Translations under genes and position numbers: made by a program
Source: Marthasterias glacialis
Lineage: Eukaryota; Echinodermata; Asteroidea; Forcipulatida; Asteriidae
Assembly (NCBI GenBank): GCA_911728455.2
Contig: OU452227.1
Coordinates: 10,387,110-10,451,109, forward strand
DNA length: 64,000 nucleotides
Direction of reading: 5' to 3'
Notes under the pieces: generated by a model
What the model was told of the DNA's origin: nothing
The model's input: the letters and a program-made list of their open reading frames with translations, nothing else
Database searches by the model: none
In this document: in pieces, positions 23,101 through 30,330 of the stretch
Layout of the letters: each line of letters opens with the position of its first letter
Numbering within the stretch: position 1 is the stretch's first letter

Positions 23101-26100
23101 CCCGTTGAGTAATCTGATGGGAGGATTAGCGCGTACTGGAAGATATTGGGCCAATAACGTTCCAGTAATCTTTCTCAGCTCCTTGGGAAGTATACAGCCC
23201 TGAACTGCTGTGGTGCTCCGAAGGCTTTTTCAAACACAACATCAACCTCTACCCTTGCGTGTAATCATTCATACCCCTGGGTGATGAGAAGCAATTTTAG
23301 TAAAAGCATCTTGCTCAAGGACACAAGTGTCATGAGCCGGATTCAAACCCACAACCCGATGACTTGACCACCAGAGCTTCGAGTCCAATGCACTGCACCG
23401 CTTGGCCGTGACACGCTACAATTTATTCATGGGTCATCAGATAAAAGAAACCGTAAATAGAAAATAAACGTCTTAGGTTTCCCCTCAGTAGCTGAGACGA
23501 ACTGTGAAGCTGCACGGTTGTTGGGTCCCTCAAGATCATCCTCCCAAAGCTGAGGAGCCTTCCCTCATCTACGATTCCTTTCGGAACCAGGGGAACATTA
23601 GGATTCAGAATGAAGTGGAAATAAACGCAGAGGAGGTCAAGTTCAACATTCTGGGTCAAGCCTCACCCAAGGAGAATCGAACCTGGTAAAGAAATATTTT
23701 GTTTTCTTCCAGTTCGGGGATCTCATCTTTAGACCAAGCGGACACTGCGACCCATTTTTTATTATTTTTTTTTCATTATTGTAGAATCAAACACACCTGT
23801 ATTTAAGCCTCACTTAACTAGTATTGCTGACTATGGAGGGATAGTTCATCATGCAGAGGGGTGGAGGGGGAGGGGGTGGAAGCGGTTACGATTGAGAAGG
23901 GGTAGTTGTTTCTCAGTATGTGGGATACTTCATTTTTATGGAACCGAGAAGGCTATCGAAAAAGTTTGTCGCAGGTGATCTTCAAGATATGAAGGGAACT
24001 TGTGGTCCACTGCTGAATGATGATGGTGGTGATTGTGGGGCTGGCAGGGAGGGGGTAACAGGGGGAAACATGGGACCCTTTCCAGACATTAATCTCTTCT
24101 CTTTGCTACTAAACCCCTTGTTTGTTGGGGACTGTGGCTGTCAATGCACTGACAGGCCTTGTGCTGAAGCTTTTTATAAAGTAGCCCAAGGGGCTAGTAA
24201 ACTGTGCATTTTACTTGCCCCCAGGAAGTTTTTGTTGCCCAAATTTTAAACACGTATTGTCATAAATGTATCTTCCTGATACTAATGGTAGCGATCACAA
24301 CCAGTTTATAGTGGTCAAATGAAGTTACATTCACACACTCAAAAATAAATTAGCACATTTCTAAAATGTATTTTTCACATCTGAAAAGGAAGAAGTATGA
24401 GCATTATAAACAAGTAAGTTGCACAGTTTTTAGCAGCCCACAGGGCAAGTTGAGAAGTGGTGTTTACTAGCCCATAGCAGTTTTTACTAGACATTGTACG
24501 CAGGGCTAGTGCTAAGCGTGAGCCCTGACTGACAGTAATGATTATTGAATGTTTCTTATGTTGTTTTTTTGTAGGGTAATTGATATGCATCTATCCACTG
24601 ATGACGGGACCCTCTTGCCTCCATCTACCATGGGATCTTATCTAAAAGTAAGACAATTCCCAGTTTGATTTGCCCCTCACTGTTCTCATTCTATTCCATT
24701 ATTTATTCCACATTGGTTGGTAATCAGTAATTGTCCATTACTTTTCATTAACATATCGTCGGCTCAGAACTATAAGGTCATTAACTTCCGTAATCGACAA
24801 AAGGTCATTAACATTTCCAAACTAAAAAACAGTAAATAACATTTAAAAATCAAAAACTAATGTTTGTCTGTCCAAAAAGTAGTTTAACCTGTTATTCTAA
24901 ACTACTTTTTGGATAGACAAACCATTTGTTTTTAATTTTTAAATCTTAATTACTGTTTTTTAGTTTGGAAATGTTAATGACCTTTTGTCGATTACGGAAG
25001 TTAGTTAGTTCTGAGCCGACGATATTATCATTGGGATTGTTTTAAATCAATTAATCACCATCCCAAAAAGTATGTTTTATATTTAAAAAGTCATTGAAAA
25101 TATATTCTTTAATTAGGATTGAAGCATTTTACCCATACACCAATGTGTGTTAAGCACTGTTTACTCAGTACTTTCCAGAGTCCTGTAAAAAAAATACTCA
25201 TAGGCATTTTCCTTGGGTGGGATTCTTAAGCAGAAAATATTGCTTAGCAAAAAAAAACAAAAAAAAACAAAAAAAACGTGCACACTTTTCAGCATGTAAA
25301 AACATTGTCCTTAATTTCGATTGTTACAACCGAAATTAAAATCGGGGTCTTCAAATACTATTTTCTCAACTTGACAGTATTTCAGACACAAATGTTTCTA
25401 CGGAAGATTGGTACTGGTATGAAGTTCATAATCAGTAAGCTTTCAGACTGATACCAATAAAAAGAAAAATTGGATGAAGACCAATCCTGTATTCTGCACC
25501 TAACGCTATGAAATTGGGCCGCCTGTTTTGAAACTCTCGTTTTACTTACAAAGATTGTTCTAACACACACTGTATAATCCCTTCGTTGAAACTCAACTAT
25601 TTCGTGCTAATTCAATGAATTATTTTGTCTATACTTTTCAAGATCGTCTACAGCCTACTAATTCAAGTCGCAGTTCCAAGGGCTACGGATCTCCTCATCA
25701 CTGTTCCCATTTACCATGTTTTACCTTCCACAAACTCTGAGGTTTGTATATAATGCTGGTTGAAGTGGTACAAGGGGACTCATAATACAGTGTGCCAACT
25801 AAAGTTTACTCCACAGTGGACCGATCCATTAAGCCCCGCCCACTGTGCACGCACGCCATATGCACCACAGTGTTTGTCGGACTTTTGGTTACGCAATCAC
25901 GTCTGTGATTGGTCAGTACAGCGAGGGCGGGGCTTAATGGATCGGTCTATTGATATATATTTTTTTTTTTCAAAAGAAGACAGTAGTTATAGACCCTGTA
26001 ACGTTTGTTTACAAAAAAAGTGACCTTGCACATTCCAGGGCCTTTCTCGCAGGCGAGATACTGCACTGGTCATAATGGAAAATTTTTCATGTTGGGTCAT

Positions 26101-28039
26101 AATTTCCACATAAATTTAAGAGTTATTAAAATAAAAGCTGAACCAGTTTTGAGATAAACTCCTTCCTTCATATCAAAAGTTGATAAAAATCAGACGGTGC
26201 AATCTAATGATAATATTTATTTTTTATATAGCGCATTACATCAACAACTAATCTCAATCGGCACTTTACATAAAAATTGATTAAAAATGACAATCCATCC
26301 AAGAGCAATAAAAGCACAAAAAGGAAAAGGTTCACTAAGACTTAACGTACTAAAATGAAAGAATCACAGAACATTGAAAATTACAACAACAAAAAAAACT
26401 TGACGAAAATCATGTGTTTTTAGAGCTGACTTAAAGGACAAAAGAGAAGGTGCACTACGAATACCATGAGGTTTTTTGTTCAATTTACAGGGTGCTGAGA
26501 CCAAAAAGACAGGCCCACCATAGTAATTTTGATCAAAACGGGGTTCAACAAAGCGATGCAGTGTGTATAGAAGCATCCCTCGGTTAACTCCTCTGTGGCC
26601 CACTGTAATTTGAATTGTGTCAAAGTCCATTTTGGTTGTAAAAGATGACAGACATTGAAATGAAATATTATCTTTTTTTTCAGTTTTGAATGTTGTAATT
26701 TCAATCAACCTTTGTCACACAGCACCCATCTTTGTCATGAGCTCTGTGTGTAGTTGACGCAGATACTCATCATTCAAAACAGGTTCAGAGTCCATTTAGA
26801 TTAGTTTTGAAAATGAGTAGAATGCTTGCATGATATGGTGATAATCACATCCGTCTTGTTCCTTTAAAGTGGCTGGAATGGAGACCAGAAGACTGGATGC
26901 AAGAATGCAAGATGCCGCTCCGCCAAGACAAACTGGCAGTCAAGAAATCTGTCTTGGGTGAGTTAGGCAGACTCATCAGGGGGCTCAACCAGGAGAACTC
27001 TTTTCATTGCAAGCCCTTGTATAATGGAATATTTCACATAAATGAATGTTTTGCATTGACCTGGGCTCGATTTCACAAAGATGTAAGATTGATCTTAACT
27101 GCGAATCACTCTTAGTTGCTAAGCAAAGTGTGATGTCACAATGCAAGTCACCATGGTGATACTGACAACTCATCTTAAGATGAATCTTAGTGCTTTGTGA
27201 AATCGACCCCTGGTCTCAGGTCTATACAATTCCCATCAAATTTACTGTAGATACTAAGTTGAGATGGTTTCTATTCATAAGATTCTATAGGTTCCAATTC
27301 AAATTTTGGGTAAAGAAAGAAAAATTGACTCGAGCAGGATTTGAACCTGCGACCACCGGCTTTACATACCGACGCTTTACCAACTGAGCTATCCAGCCCT
27401 AATGTTGGCAGTCTCTTTATTTTGTCAATATCTTTGTTCGGGGGGAGGGGGGGTTGCCAGTCAGAAGATAGCTGGATAGATAGATAGATAAAACTTTATT
27501 AAAATCCAAAACAGGAAATTACAAACTGTTGTCTCTCATAAATACACAATATAAAAATACACAGTAGACACACAAAAATTACAGCCATACATACAAACAT
27601 TAAAAACACAGTGGGAAAAAAACAAAAAAAGCCATTCAACCGGTTACTTTTTATTTGTATTCAGTATACTTTTTGTAAAAGTGCATAAGCAGGGACTTTG
27701 CTGCATTTATTTTGCCATTGTACTATCACTGTATCATTCTGTAATTCAGTATTCAGGCCTGTATGGGTCCAGGAGAAAACTGAGAAAATGAATCGTGGCG
27801 ATAAGGCTGTGTTTTTGACGATAATAAACCATTACTAATCTTTTTAACGGCAAACGATCATTCTTGTTTGTCAGAATCTGCAGTGTATGAGGGACTTCTT
27901 TGATTGCGTGCAGAACTCCTCAGAACAGAGCTCCTCAGGACTGCAGCTTCTACACCTTGAGATGAGTCTAGTCATTGAGAAGCTCCACCTCAATCCAATG
28001 GAAATTCCAGACCAATACCAAAGATCCAAACTGAGATAA
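11049..28039 (+). CDS. Alpha-arrestin (arrestin-domain-containing protein), ten exons plus an uncertain last exon
   Basis: Reconstructed by joining exons at 11049-11110, 12528-12601, 13866-13982, 18337-18399, 20489-20699, 21907-22003, 23492-23685, 24575-24647, 25643-25741 and 26870-26957. Every junction is GT/AG and the frame stays open for 1078 nt (359 codons plus 1 nt). The product has both arrestin lobes. The N-lobe carries GEYYAGETVYG (first strand pair), LQISGIEH, and PLPLGSYKFPFHYKLKPGLP (the family's lpaG-x-h-x-fPF-x-f-x-LP-x-x-lP). The C-lobe carries CFCYERGRISLCAELDKTVY, then RTGETMKLSVNVNNKS, and ATDLLITVPI. Alpha-arrestins act as adaptors linking membrane cargo to ubiquitin ligases. 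No PPxY motif is visible in the readable part. The expected total of about 368-395 residues fits the family. The closest ARRDC/TXNIP relative cannot be assigned. Confidence 0.85.
11645..11850. mobile_element. Fold-back MITE, AAAGGGGCYGTGTC family
   Basis: Shares ends (AAAGGGGCCGTGTCAT ... ATAATCATGACGACAA) and interior GTTATTCCATTTACTGC with the copy at 41174 in opposite order. In arrestin intron 1. Confidence 0.78.
11912..12060. mobile_element. Fold-back MITE, GATTTCACAAAG-related, diverged
   Basis: GGCTCAATTTCACAC ... TTCATCTTAAGATCAATCTT ... GAGCTCAGG resembles the copies at 5466 and 27064 with more divergence. Arrestin intron 1. Confidence 0.6.
12214..12336. mobile_element. Fold-back element GGTGGATTTCACAAAG
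   Basis: Ends GGTGGATTTCACAAA and TTTGTGAAATCCACC are exact inverted repeats, and the interior repeats TAGGACTAGTC in both directions. About 120 bp. Confidence 0.85.
12528..12601 (+). CDS. Alpha-arrestin exon 2
   Basis: Flanked by a GTTCCAG acceptor and a GTAAGT donor. Only one frame is open and it joins in phase (GG plus G makes Gly). It encodes MIYLKVATADFQAKVQ followed by LQISGIEHC, the strand where alpha-arrestins normally describe ligand-like beta strands of the N-lobe. Confidence 0.85.
13185..13395. repeat. Dispersed repeat, copy 1 (arrestin intron 2)
   Basis: CACACTTTTCAGCATG ... AATTAAAATCGGGGTC ... TGGTACTGGTATGAA ... ACCAATCCTGTA matches 25277-25500 in intron 8, same orientation. 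Confidence 0.85.
13628..13825. mobile_element. Fold-back MITE, GGGCCCAATYTCATAGAGC family
   Basis: Ends GGGCCCAATCTCATAGAGC and GCTCTATGAAATTGGGCC. Related copies at 20762-20925 and 54655-54830 share GGTAACCTTATTCTGGTAAG and GCTTAGC motifs. Confidence 0.85.
13866..13982 (+). CDS. Alpha-arrestin exon 3
   Basis: Acceptor TACAG and donor GTATGT; 117 nt, phase 1 to phase 1. It encodes an acidic loop (EYTPVEGDDW, SHPDDCLRNPFEDR) ending NPVEIFVPK. This is the variable loop ahead of the conserved N-lobe motif, longer and more acidic than in typical vertebrate ARRDC proteins as I know them. Confidence 0.83.
14100..14527 (-). mobile_element. tRNA-derived SINE family 1, near-complete, minus strand
   Basis: Head GGCGTGTCGTGGCCGAGC (complement 14508-14525) and B-box GGGTTTGAGTCCC. 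The body has TGGGTTCTTTTACGTGCA (plus strand in this copy's complement orientation), and the tail is an AATAATAAT run at about 14105. Same layout as 20043-20465. Confidence 0.8.
14904..15041. mobile_element. MITE with YY1-like motif (AATAGACCTTATGC family)
   Basis: Starts CAATAGACCTTATGCGTATG and ends TTAAGGTCTA, with AAGATGGCGGC at 15015-15025. Full relatives at 30611 and 53557. The CRE-like site of the others is degraded here (TGACATCA). Confidence 0.8.
15050..15870. other. Arrestin intron 3, mostly unclassified
   Basis: Contains an imperfect inverted pair of CGCGTA/TACGCG-rich blocks (15610-15765) bounded by GTGAAGG and CCTTCAC, probably a decayed fold-back. No exon recognised. Confidence 0.4.
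15872..16036. mobile_element. Fold-back MITE, AATAAAAGAGTGRTGAC family
   Basis: Arms GTGACTCGGTCTTGAATGGC and GGTCTTAAATGG-type complement surround a GCACCTCGCC loop and mirror each other with GGGTCGTGGC/GCCACGACCC. Second copy at 63213-63375. Confidence 0.85.
16037..17780. other. Arrestin intron 3, repeats and AT-rich sequence
   Basis: A minus-strand SINE/LINE tail (AATAATAATAATAAC, then TATAAAGGGCC) begins near 16073. Two GACGTAG/CTACGTC-bearing blocks (about 16492 and 17025-17140) occur in opposite orientations. No exon recognised. Confidence 0.4.
17795..18010. repeat. Dispersed repeat, copy 1 (arrestin intron 3)
   Basis: TTTGTTTACAAAAGGAGTGA ... GGCAGGCGAGATACCACACT ... AAAATCAGACACTGCAATCT matches 25997-26205 in intron 9, same orientation. 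Confidence 0.85.
18127..18266. mobile_element. Fold-back element, 140 bp
   Basis: Arms CTATCCTGTTGAGAAGTGAT and the complementary end ATCACATACCAGTAGGATAG enclose AGAAGTGCA/TGCACTTCT and a GTACATGTA-rich centre. Ends about 70 bp before exon 4. Confidence 0.82.
18337..18399 (+). CDS. Alpha-arrestin exon 4 (conserved N-lobe motif)
   Basis: 63 nt, phase 1 to phase 1, TCACAG acceptor and GTAAGT donor. It encodes PLPLGSYKFPFHYKLKPGLP, the best conserved arrestin N-lobe signature (Gly-x-x-x-Phe-Pro-Phe-x-x-x-Leu), and is the strongest single piece of family evidence. Confidence 0.9.
18770..18925 (+). mobile_element. GGGCACCAAGGCA family MITE, copy in the arrestin gene
   Basis: GGGCACCTACAGTACATGAG ... 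AAGGGCACCAAGGCAATGAC ... GAAGTATCAG. It is the only clear copy outside the RAB26 gene. Confidence 0.8.
19108..19378 (+). mobile_element. SINE family 2, complete, with (AAATG)n tail
   Basis: tRNA-like head GGTTGGTTTGGCGTAGTGG with B-box GGTTCGAACCCC, body CCTGATTGCGTGGGTTTTCC, tail (AAATG)n. Minus-strand relatives at 31246 and 51036. Confidence 0.9.
20043..20465 (+). mobile_element. SINE family 1, full length
   Basis: Head GGCGTGTCTCGGCCGAGCAG, body with CTTGTGTCCTTGAGCGAGAC and AGAACCCAGTGCACTTATCG, and the 3' tail GCGCTATATAAGAACTGCGT followed by ATTATGATTAT. Ends only about 25 bp before exon 5, supplying sequence next to its pyrimidine tract. Confidence 0.9.
20489..20699 (+). CDS. Alpha-arrestin exon 5 (end of N-lobe, hinge, start of C-lobe)
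   Basis: 211 nt after a long pyrimidine tract and TTAAG acceptor, ending before GTAAGT. It encodes STFISSPNGNWQGSVVYKV, equivalent to the family's SFeg...G-x-i-x-Y-x-V strand. This is followed by a linker with a Cys pair (TCFCYERGRISLCA) where the family has its C-x-C hinge before the C-lobe. It ends with two nt of a split Glu codon. Confidence 0.88.
20762..20925. mobile_element. Diverged copy of the GCTTAGCA / GGTAA fold-back family
   Basis: Shares TTAAGCAGAAAA, ACCAGTCACAA, GGCTGGTAA and TGCTTAGCAAAT with the elements at 13628 and 54655. Arrestin intron 5. Confidence 0.65.
21413..21685. repeat. 12-bp minisatellite GGCTTGGGGTCC
   Basis: About 22 variants of GGCTTGGGNTCN/GGCTTGGGCTGC in tandem inside arrestin intron 5. 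Period divisible by 3, so it yields a spurious Ala-Trp-Gly-Pro-type frame on plus and Pro-Ser-Arg-Ser on minus. Confidence 0.92.
21907..22003 (+). CDS. Alpha-arrestin exon 6 (C-lobe first strands)
   Basis: 97 nt with CCACAG acceptor and GTAAGA donor, restoring phase 0. It encodes LDKTVYRTGETMKLSVNVNN and then KSSELTKPVKCS, the C-lobe counterpart of the N-lobe Y-x-x-G-E motif. Joins directly to exon 5 in phase, so a candidate exon at about 21027-21084 is not needed. Confidence 0.9.
22330..22640. mobile_element. Two family-3 tRNA-derived repeats in inverted orientation
   Basis: Minus copy 22365-22437 (GCGGGATTTGAAAC, GCTCTACCAACTGAGCTAAC) and plus copy 22547-22615 (TTAGCTCAGTTGGTAGAGCA, ACGTTCAAAACCCGCTCC). 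Between them lies the ATTTTGTCAACATCTTTGTT module. In arrestin intron 6. Each half has tRNA A and B boxes but decayed stems. Confidence 0.8.
22970..23145. repeat. Dispersed repeat shared with 48300-48500 (inverted)
   Basis: CACTGTCCGTATACGGAGCA, ACGCAGAGTGCAA, GGGAGTATGATA, CACTCCCGTTG and AATCTGATGGGAGGATTAGC occur as reverse complement at 48310-48440. Confidence 0.8.
23290..23418 (-). mobile_element. SINE family 1 head, fragment
   Basis: Minus-strand copy with GGGTTTGAATCCGG B-box and GTCACGGCCAAGCGG head (complement 23398-23412). About 70 bp before exon 7. Confidence 0.78.
23492..23685 (+). CDS. Alpha-arrestin exon 7
   Basis: 194 nt. The acceptor must be the CTCAGTAG at 23484-23491, because using the nearer CAG three bases earlier would put a TAG stop in frame. 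It encodes LRRTVKLHGCWVPQDHPPK and a long polar insert with Glu-rich stretches (QNEVEINAEEVKFNILGQAS). This is a loop larger than in most alpha-arrestins. The donor is GTAAAG. Confidence 0.82.
24156..24530. mobile_element. Dispersed repeat AGTAGCCCAAGGGGCTAGTA, copy 1
   Basis: Same unit as 42965-43445 (GTAGCCCAAGGGGCTAGTAA, CCCAGGAAGTTTTTGTTGCC, GATCACAACCAGTTTA, GGGCTAGT...GTGAGCCCTG). Ends just before exon 8. Confidence 0.85.
24575..24647 (+). CDS. Alpha-arrestin exon 8
   Basis: 73 nt between a poly-T/GTAG acceptor and a GTAAGA donor; phase 2 to phase 0. It encodes VIDMHLSTDDGTLLPPST followed by MGSYLK, matching the family region l-x-iP...lpPS that precedes the penultimate strand. Confidence 0.83.
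24753..25025. mobile_element. Fold-back element with about 130-bp arms
   Basis: Left arm 24753-24886 and right arm 24898-25025 pair over nearly their whole length around an 11-nt loop (ends ATATCGTCGGCTCAGAACT and AGTTCTGAGCCGACGATAT). In arrestin intron 8. Confidence 0.93.
25110..25235 (-). mobile_element. SINE family 4 fragment
   Basis: CCCATACACCAATGTGTGTT, CTCAGTACTTTCC, GAGTCCTGTAAAA matches 45760-45850 and 61112-61360. Confidence 0.7.
25277..25500. repeat. Dispersed repeat, copy 2 (arrestin intron 8)
   Basis: Direct relative of 13185-13395. Confidence 0.85.
25643..25741 (+). CDS. Alpha-arrestin exon 9 (final C-lobe strands)
   Basis: 99 nt, exactly 33 codons, phase 0 on both sides. 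It encodes IVYSLLIQVAVPRATDLLIT and then VPIYHVLPSTNSE, the family pattern I-x-V-x-Y-x-L-x-v...dl-x-v-x-x-Pi-x-I. The donor is GTTTGT, a weaker site than the others in this gene. Confidence 0.87.
25819..25947. mobile_element. Fold-back element with exact 23-bp ends
   Basis: GACCGATCCATTAAGCCCCG (25819) is the exact complement of CGGGGCTTAATGGATCGGTC (ending 25947). Carries GGGCGGGGC boxes in both ends. Confidence 0.92.
25997..26205. repeat. Dispersed repeat, copy 2 (arrestin intron 9)
   Basis: Direct relative of 17795-18010. Confidence 0.85.
26210..26710 (-). mobile_element. LINE 3' fragment with GCGCTATATAAAAA tail
   Basis: Minus-strand reading gives RSAPSLLSFKSALKTH before a stop, then a tail with GTAATGCGCTATATAAAAAA and ATTATCATTA. 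Upstream frame has GLTEGCFYTHCIALL-type residues in shifted frame. Arrestin intron 9. Confidence 0.65.
26870..26957 (+). CDS. Alpha-arrestin exon 10
   Basis: 88 nt from CTTTAAAG to a GTGAGT donor, phase 0 to phase 1. It encodes WLEWRPEDWMQECKMPLRQD and then KLAVKKSVL, a tryptophan- and charge-rich tail after the last arrestin strand. No PPxY motif is present. Confidence 0.75.
27064..27214. mobile_element. Fold-back MITE, CTCGATTTCACAAAG family, complete
   Basis: Ends GGGCTCGATTTCACAAAG-like and GTGAAATCGACCCC, interior TCACCATGGTGATACTGACA as at 5466. Arrestin intron 10. Confidence 0.9.
27320..27480 (-). mobile_element. tRNA-derived repeat family 3, minus strand
   Basis: GCAGGATTTGAACCTGCGAC and TTTACCAACTGAGCTATCCA are tRNA B and A boxes in complement. 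The ATTTTGTCAATATCTTTGTT module follows on the tRNA 5' side. Followed by a (GATA)n run at 27474-27490. Confidence 0.82.
27491..27860. other. Arrestin intron 10, no exon recognised
   Basis: AT-rich with A-runs; looks like decayed SINE tail sequence. A missed short exon that repairs the arrestin frame could lie here, but none stands out. Confidence 0.35.
27875..28039 (+). CDS. Alpha-arrestin last exon, acceptor and reading frame uncertain
   Basis: A good acceptor (pyrimidine-rich, ending TCAG at 27874) begins this block. If exon 10 joins here in phase 1, the protein ends quickly as ESAVYEGLL at a TGA (27901-27903). A different frame of the same block is open for 54 codons and ends at TAA 28037-28039 with LNPMEIPDQYQRSKLR. 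That frame is reached from exon 10 if the acceptor is the CTCAG at 27919-27923 or the one at 27934-27938, or if a small exon was missed. Which end is used cannot be decided from the sequence alone. Confidence 0.5.
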   Translation, partial: NLQCMRDFFDCVQNSSEQSSSGLQLLHLEMSLVIEKLHLNPMEIPDQYQRSKLR

Positions 28040-28152
28040 GTTGAACCCATTTAAAAACAACAGGCTCCTGCTTTATAGAACAATCAAGCAACAATTTCTT
28101 TTTCTTGGTTACTAATTGAAAATTTTGAATCAGCTGTACTCATTAGGTAGAC

Positions 28153-28436
28153 CAACACCCGTTTCAGACTGGCACTCCAGAGTGGTGCTGAACCAAATTA
28201 TTGAATTAAGTACATGAAAAGTTTGACCTCAGAAACAGTTAGGAGCGACTAGAGGCGCTAGAAGTCGAAAGATCAACTGTTGCAGTCGGTCTGGAGCATC
28301 TTGGGTACAGACGTCGATCTTCTCATGAGCCTGTACCTAAACCATGAGCCTATCTGAAACCGAAAATCTAGAGTCGCTCCTATAAATCTATTGGTATGGC
28401 GCAACTCTGGAGCGCTAGTCTGAAACGGGTGTTAGG
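28153..28436. mobile_element. Fold-back element ACACCCGTTTCAGACTGGC
   Basis: Ends ACACCCGTTTCAGACTGGC and GCTAGTCTGAAACGGGTGTT are inverted, with CTCCAGAGT/ACTCTGGAG inside. About 285 bp, no coding capacity. Confidence 0.88.
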
Positions 28437-28586
28437 TACTTCAATTAACTTCAGTTAACTTGCTCTACCATGCCCTTCTCTTAGCGATAAGTGTCACTGG
28501 GTTCTTTTACGTACATAAACTGTCTAGGGGCATGCCTAGTGAGTGACTCTCGACCCCGGCAGCAAATGAATATCTGTCTTCATCAG

Positions 28587-29403
28587 AGCAAGTTCGATCA
28601 AGGACCATACATGTAGTTAACCATAGTTCGACTATGTTTGAAAATGCACTAGTCAATGTTGTTTGGCCTATTCTAGTCGACTATTCGCGATTATAACACC
28701 TCTTCCTTTGATTCTATCTGTTGATTGGCCGAACGTGCGTCACGTGGTGTTGTGTATTTTTACTATCACACTGCACACCGATCAAAAGAACTATTAAATG
28801 GTACTATCCAACGACAACCGTGAACCCGGTGAAACGATCAAATAATACGTGCATTTGAAAAACGATATGAGAACGAAGGCAGTGTGGTACCCCCTCTTTC
28901 TTTTTGTCAAGATTTCCTGTCAGATTTTATACAGTTGTTTGAAGATTGATATACGCACAGCGAATATTAGCACAAAATGGATGAAATTGAGGTGTTATAA
29001 AACAAATATTGACTGCTTTATCTCGGGGCGTAGTAAAACTAGTCACTCTCGGTGATCCCCGGAGCCGCCTATCTTCCCACGGCTCCGCCTCGGGAAGATA
29101 GGTTGCTCGGGGGATCACCTCGAGTGACTAGTTTTACTACGCCACTCGAAGCAGTCAATATTTGTATACTAGCCTATCGAGGTTGCTCGCATCGCTGGTT
29201 ACTAATAGCCGTTTCATAAGCACAGTGCAGAGGGGACCACCGAGTTATCAGAAAAGTGACAACATTGACTTTGATGTTTTCTCACGGTCGCATGGGCGTG
29301 ACATGAATAGATTTGTTCGCACTACAGCTTCAGTGCGCATGCACTACGTACGTCACTAGCCAACCACTCGTTAACCGTTGGTCCTTGATCGAACTTGCTC
29401 CCT
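28587..29403. mobile_element. 0.8-kb TIR element with nested palindrome
   Basis: Ends AGCAAGTTCGATCAAGGACC and GGTCCTTGATCGAACTTGCT are exact inverted repeats. Inside is a second fold-back (29003-29078 with 29092-29164). No transposase-like frame was recognised. Confidence 0.88.
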
Positions 29404-30330
29404 GCTGTTTCTTTGGCTTTCACTGCTGCTGTTACACGTAGTTGACTTTAAAAATCAGTGATTTACTACAATTAATCTTCCATAAATTCAGACTGCCCCA
29501 GGAAATATTCACTACATATATTTTAGTAGATGTTAATGATTGCATTGGGGATAGAGAATACTATTTTGGATTTTAAGAAAATACTTGCTGAGTTTGTTTG
29601 TCTATAGCAAACTTAACAGTGTGCCTTTTAATAAATAGCGTCTTGTTTTGTGAAGAGTACATTGGTTTGAATCCGTTAGTTTCCAAAATAAATGTGCCAA
29701 AAAGCCTAAAGATACATCAGTTCAGTATTTTACATCAAGGTGCTAAAACTTTTGGAACCGAAGTAATTGTAGGTGATTAATATTTTGAAAACAGAGAGTA
29801 TGAAAGTTGTACTTTGCGTTATTTTATGCTTGTAGAAGTTGCCATCGTTTATGGTAACTTTTTAAATTCGTCACATTCACTTAAATTTGAATACTCCAAC
29901 GATACAAGCAGTACAGGCAAAAATATTTCTGTGGTCGACCGGGAACTTCTCGTTTATTTGTTTATTTAGCTTTCAAACACTCCTTAATCGGACAATTTTA
30001 AACTTACAGGTGGGTTTCGGCATGCATAAGAGATATATGCTTTTTAACAAAATCAATAAATTGTCTATGACCGATGAATTTATTTTTTTAATCGCAGATT
30101 ACAATTTATAAAAGATATGTGTGATATTCAGGGAAGCTGTCATGCCTGCGTCTCTTTTCAATATATTTTTGTATAATTAAGGTATCAATTTGATAAAATT
30201 GATTTTAAGATGCCGACTTTTAAAGGTAATGGCACATAAGGGAGTACTAGAAGAATGTATTGATTCAAATCTACTAGTTTTTAAGGAGTTTTATGTCAAA
30301 GAATTTTATGTCACTATATGAATGTGACAG
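29404..30330. other. Intergenic, no recognised feature
   Basis: AT-rich spacer between the arrestin and RAB26 genes; two short frames of 60-74 codons without recognisable motifs. Confidence 0.4.
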
